The notes under the pieces were generated by a model that saw only the letters and a program-made list of their open reading frames with translations, made no database searches and had not been told where the DNA came from. This document shows positions 51,062 to 59,018 of a DNA stretch of 64,000 nt, piece by piece; the first letter of the stretch is position 1, and each line of letters starts with the position of its first letter. Source of the DNA: Kineosporia aurantiaca JCM 3230 (GTDB taxonomy: Bacteria; Actinomycetota; Actinomycetes; Actinomycetales; Kineosporiaceae); contig JODP01000002.1 in assembly GCA_000719025.1 (NCBI GenBank), positions 620,001 to 684,000 on the forward strand, given 5' to 3'. A program made the position numbers and the translations under genes.

Positions 51062-52291
51062 TCAGCCGATCCGGTGGTGATCTCCCTCCGGCACTACCGG
51101 GACCGACAGCAACGGGGTGATCGCCACCAGGGCGAACGCCACCGGGTAGCCCACCACCGCGATCAGGGCGCCGACCCCCGGGCCGACCACCGAGGCGGCG
51201 ACGAACTGGCCGGTGTTCTGGATCCCGAGCGCGCGGCCGGACCAGCCCGGACCGGCCGCCTCGGCGACCGAGGTGAAGGCCAGCCCGTTGTCCGCGACGC
51301 TCACCGTGGTGGCTACGACCAGCACGACCCCGGAGACGATGGCCGAGTCCAGGAGACTGCTGGCGGCCAGGGCCAGCATCACCACCACCGCGCTGACCGC
51401 GACCCAGCGCAGCACCCGGACCCGGCTGCCCACCCGGTCGCTGGCCGAGCCCACCGCGATCCGGCCGAGCGCTCCGGCGAACTGCGCCACCGCGATCACG
51501 ATCCCGGCCACCGTGGCGTTCCAGCCCCGCGCTCCCTGTCCGCTGGTCAGCCAGACCAGGCCGAACGTGGACAGGGTGAACTGGGGCACGACGAGCAGGA
51601 TCGACACCAGGTGGATCCGGGCCAGGAAATGGTCCTCGCGGTACGGGTTGGCCCGCAGAGCCTGTTGCTGTTCGGCCGAGAAGGCGCCGGTGCGAGCCGG
51701 GTTCGGTGCATTGGCGATGCCGAAGGCACAGACCACGGAAAGGACGGCCAGCAGCGCCCCGGCCAGGGTCAGCGGCGCCCAGGGGCCGTACCGGTCGGCC
51801 AGCGGCGGCACCGTCAGCGCGGCCACCGCCACCCCGAGCGGCTGCGACATCTGCCGGATGCCCATCGCCAGACCGCGGCGCGAGCGCGGGAACCAGCCCG
51901 CGACGATCTTGCCGCTGGAGGAGTTCGTGCTGCCGGTGGCCGCCCCACCCAGCACCAGCAGCGCCGCCATCGGCCAGATGCCCTGCTGGGTGGCCGCGGC
52001 CAGGGCGAACACCGCGGCCAGGGCCAGGCCGCCGGCGATCACCCAGCGCTCACCGACCCGGTCGGCCAGGGCACCCCAGAGCACCAGGGTGAGCACCAGC
52101 CCGAAGGTCGGGGCCGCCGCCAGCAGCCCCGCCTCGGCCAACGGCAGGCCGCGCTCGACGTGCAGCAGCGGGATCAGGTAGGCGGGAGTGCTGACCAGGA
52201 GCGTGCCCGCGGCCTGCGCAGCCACCCCGAGACCGAGCATGCGCCAGGCAGCGCGAGGCACGGTCTCGATGGGCGCGGGCGTGGTGATCAC
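51062..52291 (-). CDS. MFS transporter controlled by a divergent GntR
   Basis: A 409-residue, 12-helix MFS permease. Motif A reads GALADRVGERWVI between helices 2 and 3, and its counterpart in the second half is VGSASDRVGSRVRVL. A central cytoplasmic loop contains AFSAEQQQALRANPYREDH. It resembles the nitrate/cyanate/oxalate-formate group by its PLGVAVAALTVPPLADRYG segment; the substrate is not identified. The frame is open further upstream into the divergent regulator, but GTG 52291 with GGAG 5 nt upstream is chosen. The divergent GntR gene and the TGGTATACCA operator imply ligand-controlled expression. Confidence 0.85.
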   Translation of the reverse strand: MITTPAPIETVPRAAWRMLGLGVAAQAAGTLLVSTPAYLIPLLHVERGLPLAEAGLLAAAPTFGLVLTLVLWGALADRVGERWVIAGGLALAAVFALAAATQQGIWPMAALLVLGGAATGSTNSSSGKIVAGWFPRSRRGLAMGIRQMSQPLGVAVAALTVPPLADRYGPWAPLTLAGALLAVLSVVCAFGIANAPNPARTGAFSAEQQQALRANPYREDHFLARIHLVSILLVVPQFTLSTFGLVWLTSGQGARGWNATVAGIVIAVAQFAGALGRIAVGSASDRVGSRVRVLRWVAVSAVVVMLALAASSLLDSAIVSGVVLVVATTVSVADNGLAFTSVAEAAGPGWSGRALGIQNTGQFVAASVVGPGVGALIAVVGYPVAFALVAITPLLSVPVVPEGDHHRIG

Positions 52292-52320
52292 GGGAACTCC
52301 AGATTGTGCGGTACCGTTTC

Positions 52321-52342
52321 GGTGTACCCAATTGGTATACCA
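52321..52342. promoter_or_regulatory. GntR/FCD-type operator
   Basis: TGGTATACCA (52333-52342) is a perfect 10-bp palindrome typical of FCD-subfamily GntR sites. Together with GGTGTACC at 52321-52328 it forms a wider imperfect inverted repeat. It lies 13 bp upstream of the GntR start and about 40 bp upstream of the MFS start, so it could control both genes. Confidence 0.65.
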
Positions 52343-52354
52343 GAGGAGTTCGCA

Positions 52355-53056
52355 ATGCCACCCCCGGCCGAACCGACCCCCTACACCGTGCTCCGATCGG
52401 CGATCCTGGCCCTGGAACTGATGCCTGGTGAGGGGCTGAGCGAGCGCGGTCTGGAATCGATGCTCAACGCTTCCCGCACCCCGATCCGCGCGGCGCTGAT
52501 GCGGCTGGCCAACGAGGGCCTCACCCAGCGGTCCGGCCGGGGCTGGCAGGTCTCCCCGATCGACCTGGCCGAGGTGCGCGCGGTGATGGAGTACCGGGAG
52601 GCGCTGGAAGCCGCGGCGGTGCGCCTGGCCGTGGCCCGGGCCGAACCCGAAGAGCTCGCTGCGCTCCGGGATCTCGCCGAGGCGCACCGCGACACCGACG
52701 ACGAGGAGACCGGCCTGCGCGACGGCAGCGACTTCCACGTGGCCCTGGCCCGGCTGTCCCGCAACCCGTTCCTGGCCGACGGCATGCGCGACGTGCTGAC
52801 CCGGCTCAGCCGCACCCGGTGGCTCGAGGTCCGCACCCCCGAGTCCCGGGCCCAGGCTCGCGACGAGCACCTGGCCATCGTCGGCGCGGTCGCCGGCGGC
52901 GACGCCGACGCCGCGGTTCAGCTGGCCGTCGCGCACTCCCGCGGCACCGGCGACCGACTGCTCACCTCGCTGTCCGACGAGCGGCGGCGACTACGCGGCC
53001 GGGGCTTCTCGATCATCGAGTCCTCGACCGCGCCGCCACCCCTGAAAGCCGTCTAG
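52355..53056 (+). CDS. GntR-family regulator, FCD domain
   Basis: A 233-residue regulator. The N-terminal winged helix reads LRSAILALELMPGEGLSERGLESMLNASRTPIRAALMRLANEGLTQRSGRG (shown in pieces of the full domain). The C-terminal FCD domain contains VMEYREALEAAAVRLA, FHVALARLSRNPFLAD, and the metal-binding histidine motif EHLAIVGAV with AHSRGTGDR. FCD regulators respond to organic acids. AGAGGAG lies 7 nt before ATG 52355. It is divergent from the MFS gene with the operator between, so self- and MFS-regulation are likely. Confidence 0.9.
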   Translation: MPPPAEPTPYTVLRSAILALELMPGEGLSERGLESMLNASRTPIRAALMRLANEGLTQRSGRGWQVSPIDLAEVRAVMEYREALEAAAVRLAVARAEPEELAALRDLAEAHRDTDDEETGLRDGSDFHVALARLSRNPFLADGMRDVLTRLSRTRWLEVRTPESRAQARDEHLAIVGAVAGGDADAAVQLAVAHSRGTGDRLLTSLSDERRRLRGRGFSIIESSTAPPPLKAV

Positions 53057-53586
53057 GCCTTTTGATCCCCGGAAAGCACGGCGTACAGCAGCGAGTCCCG
53101 CCACTGCCCCCGGACCCACAGGTGGTGCCGCATATGACCTTCCAGCCGGAGACCGGCCTTCTCCAGCACTCGGGCGGAGGCCTTGTTCTCCGGGTCGCAG
53201 GTCGCGCTGATCCGCTCCAGCCCGAGCTCATCGAAGCCGAAAGCGACCATGGCCCGCGCCACTTCGGTGGCATATCCCTGACCCCAGCGGTCGCGCCGGT
53301 ACACGTGGCCGAACTCGCCCCGCCGGTGCTCAGCACTCAGCACCCGGAACTCGGCACCCCCGATCACCAGCCCGGACGCGTCCACCACCAGCTTGTTGAC
53401 GACCTTGCCCTCGTCCGCCGCGAGCACCTCGAGCTGTTCCTTGACGAACGCCTGCGTGTCGTCGACGGTGTTCGGACCCCACACCATGAACCGGCAGACC
53501 TCGGGATCACTGGCATAGGCGTGGATCGCCTCGACATCGTCCGCGGTGACGTCCCGCAGGACCAGGCGCTCGGTCGTAAAGGGCAT
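53053..53586 (-). CDS. GNAT N-acetyltransferase, RimJ/RimL type
   Basis: A 177-residue acetyltransferase. The family start is TERLVLRDVTADDVEAIHAYASDPEV, followed by VIGGAEFR, the acetyl-CoA loop region RRDRWGQGYATEVARAMVAFGF, and ISATCDPENKASARVLEKAGLRLEGHMR (two conserved blocks). Members acetylate protein N-termini, aminoglycosides or small amines; the substrate is unknown. The frame is open upstream, but ATG 53586 starts at the family motif. It converges with the GntR gene (4-bp overlap) and is divergent from the ABC exporter genes. Confidence 0.87.
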   Translation of the reverse strand: MPFTTERLVLRDVTADDVEAIHAYASDPEVCRFMVWGPNTVDDTQAFVKEQLEVLAADEGKVVNKLVVDASGLVIGGAEFRVLSAEHRRGEFGHVYRRDRWGQGYATEVARAMVAFGFDELGLERISATCDPENKASARVLEKAGLRLEGHMRHHLWVRGQWRDSLLYAVLSGDQKA

Positions 53587-53740
53587 ACCGGAACCGTACT
53601 GTGCACCAATTGCCCCGCGCGCCTGGTTTTCCGTGGGCCACTGCCCATTCCAGCCGCCCCACCGGCCGGCCGACGCGTTTCTCCTGGTCCACAAAATCGG
53701 TACGATTCGCCCCCGGACCGCTTTCCGAAGGAGCAGCGCC

Positions 53741-54652
53741 CTGAGCATCAGCGCCCGTCACCTGGACAAGGCGTTCGACGGGAACCCCGCCGTGCGCGAC
53801 CTCTCCTTCGACGTCCGGCCCGGCACCGTGACCGGTTTCCTCGGACCGAACGGCGCCGGCAAGACCACCACCATGCGCCTGATGCTGCAGCTGTGCCGGG
53901 GCGGTGGGGTGACGACCTTCGGTGGCCGGCGGATCGACCAGTTGCACCGGCCGCTGTGCACCGTCGGCGCGATGCTCGAGCCTTCCGCCCACAATCCTCG
54001 CCGCAGCGCCCGCAACCACGTGCGGATGTTCACGGCGGCCTGCGGCATGCCACCGCGAAGGGCCGACGAGGTGCTGGAGCAGGTCGGGCTCGCAGCCGTG
54101 GCCTTGAGGCCGAGCGGCGAGTTCTCCCTGGGCATGCAGCAGCGGATGGCCCTGGCCACCGCGTTGGTCGGCGACCCGGAGTACCTGATCCTCGACGAGC
54201 CCGCCAACGGGCTTGATCCGCAGGGCATTCGGTGGCTGCGGGACTTCCTCGCCGGGCTTACGGACGAGGGGCGCACCGTTCTGCTGTCGTCGCACCAGCT
54301 CGCGGAGATGGCCCAGACCGCCGACGAGGTGATCGTGCTGGGGCGCGGCCAGATCATCACCCAGGGCCGGCTCACCGACTTCCTGGGGCGGTTCGCCCGG
54401 CGACAGGTGCTGGTCCGCTCCCCCGAGGCCGAACGCCTGGCCGCCTGCCTGGAACTGAACGACTTCGGCGCGGTCTCGGCCGAAGGGCCGGACGGCCTGC
54501 TGATCGCCGGCGACGTGACCACCGACAAGATCGGGGATCTGGCCGCGCAGCACGGCATTACGCTGCACGAGCTGACCGCCCGATCGACCTCGCTGGAGGA
54601 CGCGTTCCTCGAGGCCACCGGGGACAGCACGGACTTCGGGGTGAAGGCGTGA
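53741..54652 (+). CDS. ABC transporter ATP-binding protein (apparent CTG start)
   Basis: A 303-residue ATPase of the ABC-2/DrrA-like exporter type. Walker A is GPNGAGKTT, the signature is SLGMQQRMALA, Walker B is YLILDEPANGLDP and the H-loop is LLSSHQL. The C-terminal about 90 residues form the usual accessory domain. The frame has no ATG, GTG or TTG near the expected start, but CTG 53741 follows AAGGAG with 7-nt spacing, and the product then begins LSISARHLDKAF as the family expects. CTG initiation is therefore proposed. Its stop overlaps the permease start (GTGA). It probably exports a drug, peptide or lipid. Confidence 0.87.
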   Translation: MSISARHLDKAFDGNPAVRDLSFDVRPGTVTGFLGPNGAGKTTTMRLMLQLCRGGGVTTFGGRRIDQLHRPLCTVGAMLEPSAHNPRRSARNHVRMFTAACGMPPRRADEVLEQVGLAAVALRPSGEFSLGMQQRMALATALVGDPEYLILDEPANGLDPQGIRWLRDFLAGLTDEGRTVLLSSHQLAEMAQTADEVIVLGRGQIITQGRLTDFLGRFARRQVLVRSPEAERLAACLELNDFGAVSAEGPDGLLIAGDVTTDKIGDLAAQHGITLHELTARSTSLEDAFLEATGDSTDFGVKA

Positions 54653-55380
54653 GCGACACCCTGAAGATGGAGACCCAGCGGATCCGCACGCTGACGCCGG
54701 TGTGGCTACTGGCCCTGGCCGCGATCGCGTTCGGACTGATCGCCGCCACGTTCGTCGTGCTCACCCCACCCCGCGGGACCACCCTCTCCGCCGAGGACAC
54801 CCGCGCCGTCCTGACCGGTGCGTCCTCAATTTCGCTGTTGCCCTTCGTCGGCCTGCCGCTGATCTTTCTCGGCGTGGTGGCGGTTTCCGAGGATCTCCAG
54901 CACCAACTGGCCACCGTGCTCCTGGTCGCGCAACCACGCCGGAGCCGGCTGATGGCCGCCCGCCTGGCCGTGCTGACCGGCCTGGCCATCGCGGTCGGCC
55001 TGGTCCAGGCCACGCTGTGTGCCACCCTGAGCACCGCGCTGGGCCGTTCCCTGCAGCTCGGCGCGATCCCCGGCGCGCTGGTACCGCAGCTGATCGCGCT
55101 GATCCTGTTCTCCTGGTGCGGCGCGGCCCTGGGCTGGCTGACCGGTTCGGCCGCGATCCCGGTGGGCCTGGTCCTGCTGGAGGTGCTCCTGCTCGAGCCG
55201 CTGGCCCGGATCGCCGGGGCCGAGTACTCGGACGACCTCGAGCACTGGTCCGGCAACCTGCCTTTCGCGGTGGCCCGGGATGCCCTGACGCTGGACGTCC
55301 ACGCAGTCACCTTCGCGCTGGGGTACGCGGCCGTGCTGCTGATCGCCGCCTGGCTCACGGTGCGGTCCCGGGACTACTGA
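54649..55380 (+). CDS. ABC-2-type permease subunit
   Basis: A 243-residue membrane protein with six hydrophobic segments (for example WLLALAAIAFGLIAATFVVL, LPLIFLGVVAVSED, LIALILFSWCGAALGWL and YAAVLLIAAWLTV). The segment LGVVAVSEDLQHQLATVLLVAQPRR corresponds to the coupling region of ABC-2 permeases that contacts the ATPase. GTG 54649 overlaps the ATPase stop. With the preceding gene it forms a minimal exporter. No substrate clue such as a lantibiotic cluster is nearby. Confidence 0.82.
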   Translation: MSDTLKMETQRIRTLTPVWLLALAAIAFGLIAATFVVLTPPRGTTLSAEDTRAVLTGASSISLLPFVGLPLIFLGVVAVSEDLQHQLATVLLVAQPRRSRLMAARLAVLTGLAIAVGLVQATLCATLSTALGRSLQLGAIPGALVPQLIALILFSWCGAALGWLTGSAAIPVGLVLLEVLLLEPLARIAGAEYSDDLEHWSGNLPFAVARDALTLDVHAVTFALGYAAVLLIAAWLTVRSRDY

Positions 55381-55398
55381 GGGCCGCACCAGAGAGCC

Positions 55399-56013
55399 TC
55401 ACCCGCCGGGGACCGCCCGGAGCGCGAAGTCGATCGTCGCGTTCAGCTGATCGCGCGGGACACCGGCGGCGGCGTGGACGGCGTTGCCCTCGCTGACCGT
55501 CATGACGTAGCGGGCGAGCGCGACCGGATCGGTGCCCACCGGCAGATCGCCCGCTTCGAGCGCCCGGGCCAGGCGGGCGGCCAGGGCTTCCTCACCCCCG
55601 CGGCGGCTCTGGGCCAGGAACCGGGAGATCTGCTCGTTGCCGCTCGACCCGGCCAGCCCGCCCTGGATGGAAAGACAGCCGGCGGGCCGGTCCGGGCGGG
55701 TGAGAGCCTCCGCGTTGGAGCGCAGGAAGCGCTCGATCACCTGGTAGGCGGTCGGCTGCTCGAGGGCCTCGCGGGCGTAGGCCATGTCGATCTCGGCGTA
55801 GCGGGCGACCGCCCGTCGGAACAGCTCGTCCTTGTTGCCGAAGGCCGCGTAGAGGCTCGGCCGGTTGATGCCCATGGCCGCGGTCAGGTCGCTGAGCGAG
55901 GTGCCGTCGTACCCGTGCTGCCAGAACACCTCGATGGCGCGGTCCAGCGCGACGTCCGCGTCGAAGCCGCGGGGACGGCCCCGCTCGGGAGCCGGGGTGG
56001 TCGGCGTGGTCAT
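55399..56013 (-). CDS. TetR/AcrR-family regulator of the adjacent SDR
   Basis: A 204-residue TetR-family repressor. The HTH region is ALDRAIEVFWQHGYDGTSLSDLTAAMGINRPSLYAAFGNKDELF (conserved TetR form). The C-terminal domain has GCLSIQGGLAGSSGNE and is of the AcrR/TetR_C type. ATG 56013 is preferred; GTG 56019 is an in-frame alternative. It is divergent from an SDR gene. Two copies of a CCGnnCGGTAC palindrome in the shared promoter are placed for autorepression and SDR control. It converges with the ABC permease, 18 bp apart. Confidence 0.88.
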   Translation of the reverse strand: MTTPTTPAPERGRPRGFDADVALDRAIEVFWQHGYDGTSLSDLTAAMGINRPSLYAAFGNKDELFRRAVARYAEIDMAYAREALEQPTAYQVIERFLRSNAEALTRPDRPAGCLSIQGGLAGSSGNEQISRFLAQSRRGGEEALAARLARALEAGDLPVGTDPVALARYVMTVSEGNAVHAAAGVPRDQLNATIDFALRAVPGG

Positions 56014-56023
56014 GCTCACATCT

Positions 56024-56088
56024 TAACCGATCGGTACAGAAATAAAAGATCAGGGGCTATGGTTCTGGATATCCGTACCGAGCGGTAC
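56024..56088. promoter_or_regulatory. Tandem TetR operators O1 and O2
   Basis: O1 (56024-56037, TAACCG-AT-CGGTAC; perfect core ACCGATCGGT) and O2 (56075-56088, GTACCG-AG-CGGTAC) are both followed by ACAGAAATA. The copies share a 13-nt identical string, and their centres are 51 bp apart. O1 lies just upstream of the tetR start, O2 29 bp upstream of the SDR start. Confidence 0.75.
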
Positions 56089-56116
56089 AGAAATAGCGAA
56101 GCCAAGGAGCAGGACG

Positions 56117-56866
56117 ATGGGACAGCTGGACAACAAGACGGCCCTGGTCACCGGCGCGACCGCGGGGATCGGCCTGGCCACCGCCAAGCTCCTGGCCGCC
56201 GAGGGGGCCGAGGTGTTCATCACCGGCCGTCGCAAGGAGACGCTGGGCCTGGCGGTCGCCGAGATCGGCGCGCGGGCCACCGGGATCGTGGCCGACGTGG
56301 CCGACCTGGAGGCGCTCGACCGCGTGGTCGAGGCGATCCGGGACCACGGCAAGGGCCTCGACGTGCTGTTCGCGAACGCCGGCGGCGGGGAGTTCTCCGC
56401 GCTGGAGGACATCACCTGGGAGCACTACGCCACGACGTTCAACACCAATGTCGGCGGCACCGTCTTCACCGTGCAGAAGGCCCTTCCGCTGCTCAACCAC
56501 GGCGCCTCGGTGATCATCACCGGCTCCAACATCGACGTGAAGGGTGCGGCCTCGTTCAGCGTCTACGCCGCCAGCAAGGCCGCGCTGCGCTCGTTCACCC
56601 GCTCCTGGGCGGCCGAGCTGGTGAGCCGGAACATCCGGGTGAACAGCATCGCCCCCGGGCCGATCGGCACCCCCGGCCTGCGGGGCCTGGCCGCCGACGC
56701 CGCCGGGGCGGACGCCCTGCTGGCCGGGCTCGCCTCCGGCGTCCCGATGGCCCGGCTGGGTCAGCCCGAGGAGATCGCCGACACCGTGCTGTTCCTGGCC
56801 GGTGAGCACAGCCGCTACATGACCGGTTCGGAGATCTACATCGACGGCGGTGCCAGCCAGATCTGA
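56117..56866 (+). CDS. Short-chain dehydrogenase/reductase
   Basis: A 249-residue classical SDR. The cofactor motif is TGATAGIGLATAKLL, with an Arg pair in TGRRKE suggesting NADPH. NAGGG, the catalytic Ser in ITGSN, and YAASK (Tyr/Lys) are intact, and the ending is GSEIYIDGGASQI. AAGGAG lies 7 nt before ATG 56117. The nearby TetR and its two operators imply induction by a small molecule, probably its own substrate or a toxic carbonyl compound. A perfect hairpin follows. Confidence 0.9.
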   Translation: MGQLDNKTALVTGATAGIGLATAKLLAAEGAEVFITGRRKETLGLAVAEIGARATGIVADVADLEALDRVVEAIRDHGKGLDVLFANAGGGEFSALEDITWEHYATTFNTNVGGTVFTVQKALPLLNHGASVIITGSNIDVKGAASFSVYAASKAALRSFTRSWAAELVSRNIRVNSIAPGPIGTPGLRGLAADAAGADALLAGLASGVPMARLGQPEEIADTVLFLAGEHSRYMTGSEIYIDGGASQI

Positions 56867-56873
56867 TGCCGTT

Positions 56874-56899
56874 CTGGCCGGGGTGACGACCCCGGCCAG
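56874..56899. terminator. Bidirectional terminator
   Basis: An 11-bp perfect stem CTGGCCGGGGT/ACCCCGGCCAG with a GACG loop lies between the convergent SDR and threonine aldolase genes. Confidence 0.85.
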
Positions 56900-56921
56900 G
56901 GCATCGGCCCGGCGAGTTCCC

Positions 56922-58001
56922 TCACTCCGCCGAGGAAGCCGAGGAAGCCGAGGAAGTGGCCAGGGCCGCCCGGGTGGCCTTGACCAGGCGCTGAATGTCG
57001 TCCGGAGTGGTGTCGAACGAGGCCATCCACCGGACCTGGCCGCGCGCAACGTCCCAGTCGTAGAAGTGGAACTGCTCATGCAGCTCGGCCCGGACCGTTG
57101 CGGGAAGTTCCACGAACACCGCGTTGGCCTGCACCGGATGGCTGATCGGGACGCCCTCCAGGCCTTCGCGGAGCACAGCGGCCATGGCGTTGGAGTGGGA
57201 GGCGTTGCGCAACCAGAGGTCTCCCTCCAGCAGGGCAAGGAACTGCGCAGACACGAACCGAAGTTTGGACGCCAGTTGCATCGAGGTCTTGCGGAGCCGG
57301 TCGAGCCCTCGGTCCAGTTCGGGATTGAGCACCACCACGGCCTCGCCCAGCAGCATGCCGTTCTTGGTACCCCCGAACGAAAGGACGTCCACCCCGACGT
57401 CCGTGGTCAGCTCCCGTAACGAGACACCCAGGTGGGCAGCAGCATTCGCCAGCCGGGAGCCGTCCACGTGCACCTTCAGGCCCTGTTCGTGGGCGAATCC
57501 GGTGATCCGCGCGATCTCCTCCGGCGTATAAACCGTGCCCAGCTCGGTCGACTGGGCGAAGGAGACCGCCTGCGGCTGGGCCCGGTGCTGGTCGTCGAGA
57601 CCCCAGACCTGGCTGCGGATGGCTTCCACGGTCAGCTTGCCGTGTTCGGTCGGGACCGGGAGCAGCTTGATCCCGGCCATCTTCTCCGGGGCACCGCCCT
57701 CGTCCACGTGGACGTGGGCGGTCTCGGCGCAGATCACCGAGGCCCACCGGTCGGTGACGGCCTGCAGCGCCACGACGTTGGCGCCGGTGCCGTTCAGCAC
57801 CGGGTAGGCCCGGGCCTGGGCTCCGAAGTGGTCCCGGAACACCTCGTCCAGGCGCTCGGTGTAGACGTCACCGCCGTAGCTGACCTGATGGCCGCCGTTG
57901 GCCTCGACGATCGCGGCCAGGATCTCGGGGTGGATGCCGGAGTAGTTGTCGCTGGCGAATCCGCGCTCGGCGGTGTCATGCAAGGTCACGCGACCGATCA
58001 T
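56922..58001 (-). CDS. Low-specificity threonine aldolase (PLP fold type I)
   Basis: A 359-residue aldolase that cleaves threonine or allo-threonine to glycine and acetaldehyde. Family segments: FASDNYSGIHPEI, VLNGTGANVVAL, ETAHVHVDEGGAPE, VHVDGSRLANAAAHLG and the PLP-lysine SFGGTKNGML. The C-terminus ends in ATSSASSASSAE, written by a 9-bp tandem repeat (near 56930-56957), and is likely disordered. ATG 58001 with GGAG upstream is preferred over ATG 58049. It is divergent from a LysR regulator, with an ATGCTGAGCAT palindrome in the 59-bp gap. Confidence 0.9.
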   Translation of the reverse strand: MIGRVTLHDTAERGFASDNYSGIHPEILAAIVEANGGHQVSYGGDVYTERLDEVFRDHFGAQARAYPVLNGTGANVVALQAVTDRWASVICAETAHVHVDEGGAPEKMAGIKLLPVPTEHGKLTVEAIRSQVWGLDDQHRAQPQAVSFAQSTELGTVYTPEEIARITGFAHEQGLKVHVDGSRLANAAAHLGVSLRELTTDVGVDVLSFGGTKNGMLLGEAVVVLNPELDRGLDRLRKTSMQLASKLRFVSAQFLALLEGDLWLRNASHSNAMAAVLREGLEGVPISHPVQANAVFVELPATVRAELHEQFHFYDWDVARGQVRWMASFDTTPDDIQRLVKATRAALATSSASSASSAE

Positions 58002-58038
58002 GCGGGCTCCGGCACCCGTGGCGAAAGTGCTGCTCGCA

Positions 58039-58054
58039 ATGCTGAGCATAAGAT
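58039..58054 (+). promoter_or_regulatory. Palindrome and leaderless-type -10 at the LysR/aldolase boundary
   Basis: ATGCTGAGCAT (58039-58049) has perfect 5-bp arms around G and would suit a LysR-type half-site arrangement. TAAGAT (58049-58054) fits a -10 box and lies 6 nt before the LysR ATG, so its mRNA may be leaderless; I see no Shine-Dalgarno there. Confidence 0.45.
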
Positions 58055-58060
58055 TCTCGG

Positions 58061-58960
58061 ATGCTCGACTCGTCTCGCCTGCGCCTGCTGGTGGCCGTCG
58101 CCGACACCGGCTCGATCGCCGGCGCGGCGGCCGCGCTGGGGGGCAGCGCCGCCGCGGCCTCGCAGCAACTGTCCGTGCTGGAGCGGGAGGCCGGGGCCCA
58201 GCTGCTGGAGCGCTCCGCCCGCAGCGTGCGGCTGAGCAGCGCCGGGCAGCTCCTGGTCGAGCACGCGCGGCCGATCATCGCCGGCCTGGACAGCGCGGCG
58301 CGAGCCGTGGCCGCGGCGGGTTCGGGAACCGGCGGGCGGATCCGGATCGCCTCCTTCGCCACCGCCTCCCGTCGTCTGGTCGCCCCGGCGATGGCCACCC
58401 TGAAGCGCCGCCACCCCGGACTGGAACTGACGTTCACCGAACTCGAACCGGAGCAGGCGGTTCCCGCGGTCCAGGCCGCCGGGATCGACCTGGCCGTCGT
58501 CCATCAGTACCCGGGCTTCCCGGCGCCGGACACCCGCGGGCTGAGCCAGACCCCGCTCCTCACCGATCCGCTGGTGCTGGTCGTGCCGAGCACCCTGGAC
58601 GTCCCCGCCGGGCCGGTCCGGCTGCCGGACTTCGCCGACGCGGACTGGATCTCCGGGCGCAGCGGTGAGGGGTTCCAGGCGGTGACCGAGATGGCCGGTC
58701 GCTCGGCCGGTTTCGAACCGCGGATCACCTCCCGCGCGGACAGCTACGGCGTTGTGCTGGACCTGGTCGCGGGCGGTCTCGGGATCGCGCTGATGCCGCG
58801 CTCGGCCGTCGCCGCCCGGCCCGGGACGGTCCGGCTGGAGGTCGCCGAGCCGGCCCAGCTGGCCCGGACCATCCACGTGGTGAGCCGGCGCGGGGACCCC
58901 TCCCCGGCCGTGCGGGCGCTGACCGGGGAGCTGGTGCGCCGGGCCCGCGCACCCCGGTGA
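58061..58960 (+). CDS. LysR-family regulator
   Basis: A 299-residue LysR-type regulator. The N-terminal winged helix is LRLLVAVADTGSIAGAAAALGGSAAAASQQLSVLEREAGAQLLERS (standard LysR form), with a linker helix and a periplasmic-binding-protein-like effector domain (from about residue 90). Its position divergent from threonine aldolase suggests it controls that gene in response to an amino-acid-like ligand. ATG 58061 is probably a leaderless start. The next gene, a Ser/Thr kinase, begins 58 bp downstream on the same strand. Confidence 0.88.
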   Translation: MLDSSRLRLLVAVADTGSIAGAAAALGGSAAAASQQLSVLEREAGAQLLERSARSVRLSSAGQLLVEHARPIIAGLDSAARAVAAAGSGTGGRIRIASFATASRRLVAPAMATLKRRHPGLELTFTELEPEQAVPAVQAAGIDLAVVHQYPGFPAPDTRGLSQTPLLTDPLVLVVPSTLDVPAGPVRLPDFADADWISGRSGEGFQAVTEMAGRSAGFEPRITSRADSYGVVLDLVAGGLGIALMPRSAVAARPGTVRLEVAEPAQLARTIHVVSRRGDPSPAVRALTGELVRRARAPR

Positions 58961-59018
58961 GGACGCCCGATCCGGACACGCCAGGATATCCGGGTCAATA
59001 CCCGCTCATCCGTGCACC

